DNA from: Fallopia convolvulus
Lineage: Eukaryota > Streptophyta > Magnoliopsida > Caryophyllales > Polygonaceae
DNA: 64,000 bases
Assembly (NCBI GenBank): GCA_964016875.1
Contig: OZ024730.1
Span: forward strand, 35,445,795-35,509,794
Reading direction: 5' to 3'
The notes under the pieces are model-generated. The model worked only from the letters and a program-made list of their open reading frames with translations, was not told the DNA's origin and ran no database searches. This document shows, in pieces, positions 58,719-64,000 of this stretch. The translations under genes and the position numbers were made by a program. How positions within the stretch are numbered: the first letter of the stretch is position 1; every line of letters starts with the position of its first letter.

Positions 58719-59202
58719 CCACTAAGTATTACATGTAGTACTCCACATGTGTATTTTGACTTGCTGGGATGTTTCATGGAATGCACACGGGGTTCACGGA
58801 ATGCACAGGAAGTTATCATCCAAGTGAGTTATGGATAAAATACAAGGACATCACAATTTTCATCATACGATATCAATATTTAAAAAGTGCCTAAAAGAGA
58901 GTTATCACTAAACATCAAATATTGCCACAATTCAACGACATCAAAAGCTCCTTAAAAATATATCCTTAATATTACAAAAGGCCCATAGCCCCCCCCCCCC
59001 CACAAACTACTTGAATCTATCCATAACTATATACATAAGTTTATGGTGTAATTACACAAAAGTCGGATGTTTGGTGTGGTAGCAACCGCAAAATAAACAC
59101 CAACATAGGCTCAACTTCTTATGATTTCCACGACATACTTCTTAAGGTCTCCATCGAGTCGTCGGATGAGGCATCCATCCCCCACCACCAATTCATTTCC
59201 CA
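58719..59202. other. Non-coding stretch with a C-run
   Basis: Nothing recognised. A C-run lies at about 58,989-59,001. GGAATGCACA occurs twice near 58,780-58,810. Confidence 0.4.
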
Positions 59203-60410
59203 ATGCAAACTCCCTCCACCCACTCTTCAGCTCGACACGTTGATAGCAATCAAAGGACCATGAAGAATACGCTTGCAAAGAAGGTGTCTAAGAGGCCAAT
59301 ATCAAGACCTTTTCCAAGATCTCGGGCATTCAAGTACAAGGATCTCTTCAAGGACTTGATACTATCTCTTCAAAATATTCATCCATGGCGTCCAAGGCCA
59401 GCAAGGAAGAGAATCAAGTCATAAAAGTTCGGAAAGTAAGAAGTCCGTCAAATGGAAAACAGTGCTCAGTAAACTGGTCATAACTTCGGCTAAAAAATTC
59501 ACCTCAAGTTCGTAAAGTATGCGTTGGAAAGATAATTAAAATTTCTACAACTTTGTAATTTACATCAAATTCAGAATCCAACAACAAAGGGCCGAAAATT
59601 GGGTTTTACTTAGAGATGTTCAAGTCTTACGGGAATATTATCTTTAGCTTAAATTTATATCTTTATTTATTTTATTTATGGACTTTTTTATGCTAGAATA
59701 ATTGGAGATTTCGACCATAGGCATATGTTAGTTGGTTGATAATCTTTCTCCTATCTTTTTGTTATCTTTTATAGTTTGTTAGGTTAGCTTTCTTAATTAA
59801 ATAAGTCAACTAAATCTTTATTTGATTTATTTAATTAAAGGAGATCTAGTTAGTTACATCTACTTTATTTTATTATATTTTTGGAAGCAAGACATGGGTT
59901 ACTTGCTCTCCAAGGATCAACTTTGTATCTCTTTAAATACTTTGCAATTTTAGTTTAATAAAAATCAGCTTGAGAGAGATTAAACCCAAATTGGTTTAAT
60001 CTATCTCTTGGGCTCCAAAAACACGTGTGTCAGCATTTGCTTACGAGATCAACAATCTTCACCATCCGAATTCTCTCTCTTGTTCTTGTGTTCAATTCAG
60101 TTTGCATCATTCAATTGATCAATTGATTAGTTCTAGTTTTGATTGTTATATCAATCTAGTTCATCAATTGGATTTAGCGTTAGATCCAATCCAATTGAAC
60201 TATCCCTTTTGATTCAATCTAGTGATTCAAATCAGTTTCATTCATATTCAAGTTCGAAATTTGATTACTTGTTCTCCAAGGAGTTAACTTGTTTAAGCAA
60301 ATCAGGTTGGAACGAGCTTTACTGGCAAGATTGTGACTTGTGTGGGTTACATACGAGGTTTCTAAGGAGCAATCCGAGGCAATCACGTATCACACGCCAC
60401 TCTGGCCCTT
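59203..60410 (+). mobile_element. Ty3/gypsy-like 3' remnant (pol end plus LTR-like region)
   Basis: 59,203-59,424 reads to a stop with AIKGPMKNTLAKKVS and FKDLILSLQNIHPW, resembling the GPMTRARAK-type tail at the end of many plant gypsy polyproteins. A stretch follows that reads like a gypsy 3' region (CATAACTTCGGCTAAAAAAT), then possible LTR sequence with AATAAAAATCAGCTTGAGAG near 59,957. No second LTR, primer site or duplication was found, so limits are approximate. Confidence 0.4.
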
Positions 60411-60869
60411 TTTGAAACTTGTAGTCGATTATGTACTGCTTATTCACCGCCACAAACGTCATTTCTCTGAGACTTTAGTGTTTCCGCGACCCGAAATTAG
60501 CTCGGCTGAAAGCCGTGGGGATGTCTACCAAATGTCGAGAAGATGCATTAGCGGCCATATTAAACATGTTGTCAAGGCCGTATTAAATGTACTGCGTATA
60601 TTTACTTATCGGGCCGTAATCAACCACTACATGCCGATCCTCGACACTCAGTGTACAATAATCAACCGATCTTAGGAAAGCAGTTGGCCTTTCGGGGGCA
60701 GGTGCATATGCCGCTACATAGAATGATGGTATACAAGTCACGTGGTCATATATAATGTACATTTAATGTTGTTGCAAATCATATATTTAGCAATAAACTT
60801 TAGAATACTCTCTTTTCCACCTCCTGAAACCGTTCTAGGGCGATTAGCGAAATCCTTTATGTGCTTTAC
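60411..60869. other. Unassigned stretch before the LINE
   Basis: No domain recognised. GC content is higher than in the neighbouring AT-rich DNA. Confidence 0.4.
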
Positions 60870-60929
60870 ACGCTAAGGGACGATCGACGATCTAGGGCTT
60901 TCCGAAGATCTTTTTCCGATAGGGGAGTG

Positions 60930-62876
60930 ATGGCGAGAGGAAGACCGAAGAAGAAGGAGGTACCTACTACACCTGTCAAAACTTGACCCGACCCGAAAAA
61001 CCGATCCGACCCGCCCGAAGTTTTTTGGGTTTAAACCCAACCCGAAAATCAATGGGTCAAGAGTAACCCGAACCCGATCGACCCGAAAAAAACTGGGTTG
61101 GGTCACCAACCCGTTGGGTTGACCCGGCCAACCCGATAAGGTATTATTTCAACTAAAAATTCAATATTTTATTATAAATTTTGTATAAAATTATTATTTT
61201 ATTATAATTAAATAATCTTTTATATAATATAATATTGATTATTTTAATAAATATAAAGATAAAGGTTAACAAAATTGACGATCATGACCCGTTGGATCAA
61301 CCCGAACCCGTACCAAACCCGTAACAACCTGGTCCATATAAACCCGGAAATTTTACGACCCGACAATCCATGACCCGTTTTGAACCAACCCGATTGACCC
61401 AAACCCGAACCCGACCCGCCCGACCCATTTGACAGGTCTAGTACCTATTGTGTAATTGGAGGACAAATTGCAAGAGAAGCAACCGAATTGCAAAGATAAA
61501 CAAGTAGCGATGAAAGATGAAATTGGTCTGCAAAAAGAACAGAACAGTAATTTAGAGATCAATTTGAAGAATACGAAGACTGATCTTATCGGTGACATGA
61601 TGCAATTGGAGAATCAAAGGCACAGTTCTGAGAAAGACAATGCGACAATGATAATGGCTTCTAATGAGGCGCCTTCTTCGAAAACCTCATCTGCTGAGAA
61701 GCAAAACTAGGAGGAAATCAATGGAAGTGGTAATGTTGGTCCTGGTACAAGTAATAGATCTTTTCTTGAAGTAGTTACTGGTGTGAAGAATAATAAGCTT
61801 AAGAATCGACTAGATTTTGTTCCAGATGTGAATAAGGAGATTTACAAATTTGATATGTTTGAAATTGCCGAGGGTTGCAGAGATTGACAAGCAATTCTTG
61901 TAGGGGGTAATTGGAAATATTGTTTCTATGGATTACTTTCGTGAATTCATAAAGAAGGAGTGGGAAGTTGATGAGCCGAATGTTTCCTTGAAAGCAAATG
62001 GTTTATGGATCATACAATTCAAAAGCTTTGAATATCGAGATTGGGTCCTATAAAATGGACCATGGTTATTAGGGGGAACTAAGCCTATTGCTATATAAAT
62101 CTGGGAGCCAAGTTTGAAAATAACTTGGGAGATCTTTGACAAAGTGCTTGTGTGGGTCACAATTCCTGATTTGGATCCAATCTTTTATTCATATAGAATG
62201 CTCAGTGTAATAGGCAACATGATAGGAGAGCCAATATGCATGGACAACACACAACATCACGAAAGAGAATGTCATTTGCTAGGTTGTTAATTAATGTCAT
62301 TGCTAGAGAAATTAAAAGAAAAGAGATACAACTGGAAGATGCCAAGGGAAAGAAATATGTTCAGAAAATCTTCTTTGAGTGGATTCCATATTATTGTTTG
62401 CATTGTAACATGTATGGGCATAGAATTGGCATATGTGGCAAAAAAGAGATTCTAGGTAAGAGGAAATATATTGGGATAGACAAGACTAAGCAGAGAGGTA
62501 ATCTGATATGGTTTAGGAAAGATATATCTCTTTTAGGACTAGGGCCGACTGAAATGTTGGGAGGAAAAGGGAAAACTAATAAGTTCAAGCAATGGATCGG
62601 GCTGATGATAGTAATATGGATAAAGGGGCAACTAGCAAAGAGAGTGTTGTAGGAAATGAGGAAGCTGAAATATTTGAGCAGGCCAGATGTGAAGCTAAAG
62701 GCAGGAAAAACAAGTCGTTATCACCTTTGAAATATGACCTGGGGAAGGGATTTAAAGGTAAAAATAAAGTAGAATTGGGCATGATGTTGGAAAAGGGCAT
62801 AAAGATGAAAGAAGGGCATAGTACCCATAAGATAAATCCTAATGGCCGAGTTGAAAATGGGATTTTGGAATATTAG
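60930..62876 (+). pseudogene. LINE ORF1 with CCHC knuckle, decayed
   Basis: The ATG at 60,930 opens MARGRPKKKEVP, a usual beginning of plant LINE ORF1, which runs directly into the MITE. After the MITE a coil-rich part (61,456-61,710), SFLEVVTGVKNNKLKN and a DUF4283-like stretch (FREFIKKEW; LWIIQFKSFEYRDWVL) follow with several stops. The CCHC knuckle CLHCNMYGHRIGIC is at about 62,396-62,440. ORF1 binds element RNA. This copy is dead. Confidence 0.75.
60968..61440. mobile_element. hAT-type MITE (473 bp)
   Basis: Ends TACACCTGTCAAA and (minus strand) TAGACCTGTCAAA form the inverted repeat. GTACCTAC (60,960-60,967) and GTACCTAT (61,441-61,448) are an 8-bp duplication with one difference, the hAT size. 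Its arms are rich in GACCCGACCCG and AACCCGAACCCG words. No transposase inside. Confidence 0.85.
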
Positions 62877-64000
62877 AGGATGTAATATATCCTCTAAAAT
62901 TAGTATAGTAGATAGCTTTGCTAAAAAGAAATAATCTAGATATTATGGATGTGACTGAAACAAAAATATCTAAGGATAGAGAGAGTGATTTTTCTATAAG
63001 GCTGCTAAGAGGGTGGAGATTTGTCACTAACAGTACGATTGAAAGGAAAGGGTACATTTGGCTGGCTTGGCTACAATAATAAATATATCAGCCCGACATA
63101 TCCATTGTAAAGTGAAGAGCACGAAAGGAGATGAAGTTTATTACATTTCTTGCATCTATGCTTTCAATAAAGCCAGTGATAGAGTGTTAGCTTGGGACCT
63201 TTTAAGGAGTATGAAGAGTCAGATTCTGGAGCCTTGGATCCTTTTTGGAGATTTTAATTACATTCTTAACTCTACTAAAAAACTTTCTTTTAGGAGGAAT
63301 GAGGAACATGTTACTGATGAGCTTATGAGATTATGTGATGATATCGATGTTCAGGATATTCCCTAATCAGGTGCAAAGTTTATGTGGGATAATCGACAGA
63401 AGGGTATGTATAGAGTAGCTTGTAAACTAGATAGAGCTCTTTGCAATGACAGTGGGAATAGTGAGTTTCCTAATACAGAAGTATTTTTTGCTGACATTAA
63501 CCTTTCGGATCATACACCGGGAATAATAAATGTGCAACCTTCAAGTAGGATTAAGAAGATTCCTTTCAGATTCAGGAATTATTGGACTTTAGAGCCAGGA
63601 TATGAAGAGGTTGTTAAAGCAACTTGGCAAACAGATTCTGAAGGTATTGCTCAATTCAGGCTGATTTGTAAGATGAAAAAAGTGAAAGAGGGTCTGAAAC
63701 TGTGGCAAAGGGATAAGAATGGGAATCTTAAAAAACTGTGGCACATGATCTTAAGATGAAACATGAAGATTTAATGAATGATTTTTCTAACCTGGAGAAG
63801 CAAAATGTTGTCAAGAAAGCAAAGCATAATCTAGCCTTAAAAACTGACTAACTTAACAACTTTGTAGCTCAAAAGGTTAAGATAGATTGGATAAAATTAG
63901 GAGAGGAAACTTCTTCTCTCTTCTACAATGGTATAAAAGTAGGAAAGTTGGGAATTCCATCTTTGTTTTGAAAGATACAATGGGGAACATAGTTGATAGT
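62857..64000 (+). pseudogene. LINE ORF2, endonuclease part, partial and decayed
   Basis: The ATG at 62,857 opens MGFWNIRGCN, the standard ORF2 start, overlapping the end of ORF1. A frame change near 62,930 precedes the catalytic TETK. Further landmarks are PWILFGDFNYIL (63,232-63,267), KLDRALCN and SDHTPG (63,508-63,525), which give the endonuclease D, N and H positions. A TAA at 63,364-63,366 and a TGA near 63,757 break the frame. The sequence continues past the window end toward reverse transcriptase. Confidence 0.8.

Larger units (their letters stand above)
60870..64000 (+). mobile_element. L1-type LINE, 5' part, running out of the window
   Basis: ORF1 (DUF4283-like with CCHC knuckle) is followed by the start of ORF2 with an apurinic-type endonuclease. 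Both are broken by stops and frame changes. The 5' end is approximate. It is interrupted by a hAT-type MITE at 60,968-61,440. The reverse transcriptase lies right of the window. Confidence 0.8.

Overview
This is plant nuclear DNA, almost certainly from a eudicot. The evidence is GT-AG introns, LTR retrotransposons primed by plant-type tRNAs, LINEs whose ORF2 ends in an RNase H domain, FAR1-type Mutator-like elements (MULEs), Stowaway MITEs, and three host genes whose products match Arabidopsis families. The species cannot be told from the sequence. No bacterial gene organisation, tRNA, rRNA or CRISPR was seen.

Layout. 1-4,569: 3' part of a plus-strand Athila-like Ty3/gypsy element (decayed Athila ORF, 3' LTR), inserted into a minus-strand Sirevirus-like Ty1/copia element (about 4,570-9,074) whose reverse transcriptase half must lie left of the window. 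10,267-10,592: Stowaway MITE. 10,783-12,701: 5'-truncated LINE with a 63-bp target-site duplication. 13,498-18,746: large non-coding LTR element (LARD type) with tandem arrays and an inner inverted-repeat element. 18,765-29,967: 11-kb MULE with a decayed Ulp1-like (C48) protease gene on + and a nearly complete FAR1-type transposase gene on -, pointing at each other, with introns and flanks full of a 21-bp minisatellite. 29,968-34,360: AT-rich DNA with more MULE-like and Stowaway pieces.

34,756-42,742 is the only host-gene island: an arabinogalactan peptide gene (+), a chloroplast-type NAD(P)-binding Rossmann gene like At2g34460 (-, 5 exons), and a complete MCM3 replicative-helicase gene (-, 16 exons, 785 residues) with E2F-like sites just upstream of its start.

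43,705-58,708 is a second MULE of the same general design but mirrored (FAR1 remnant on +, Ulp1 remnant on -), bounded by terminal inverted repeats and a 10-bp duplication. A young complete-length Athila element (45,964-56,464; two LTRs about 0.7% different; 5-bp duplication CCACA) sits inside the last coding exon of its Ulp1 gene. 59,203-60,410 is a gypsy-type 3' remnant. From about 60,870 to the window end lies a LINE with decayed ORF1 and ORF2, itself interrupted by a 473-bp hAT-type MITE.

The observations most worth following are the two mirrored Ulp1+FAR1 MULEs, the private short repeats with a common TGAAC core in their non-coding parts, a CACGCGC FAR1-binding-site match near one end of the 11-kb MULE, and GTCGG/CCGAC tag-like words recurring in LTRs, UTRs and coding linkers of unrelated retrotransposons.
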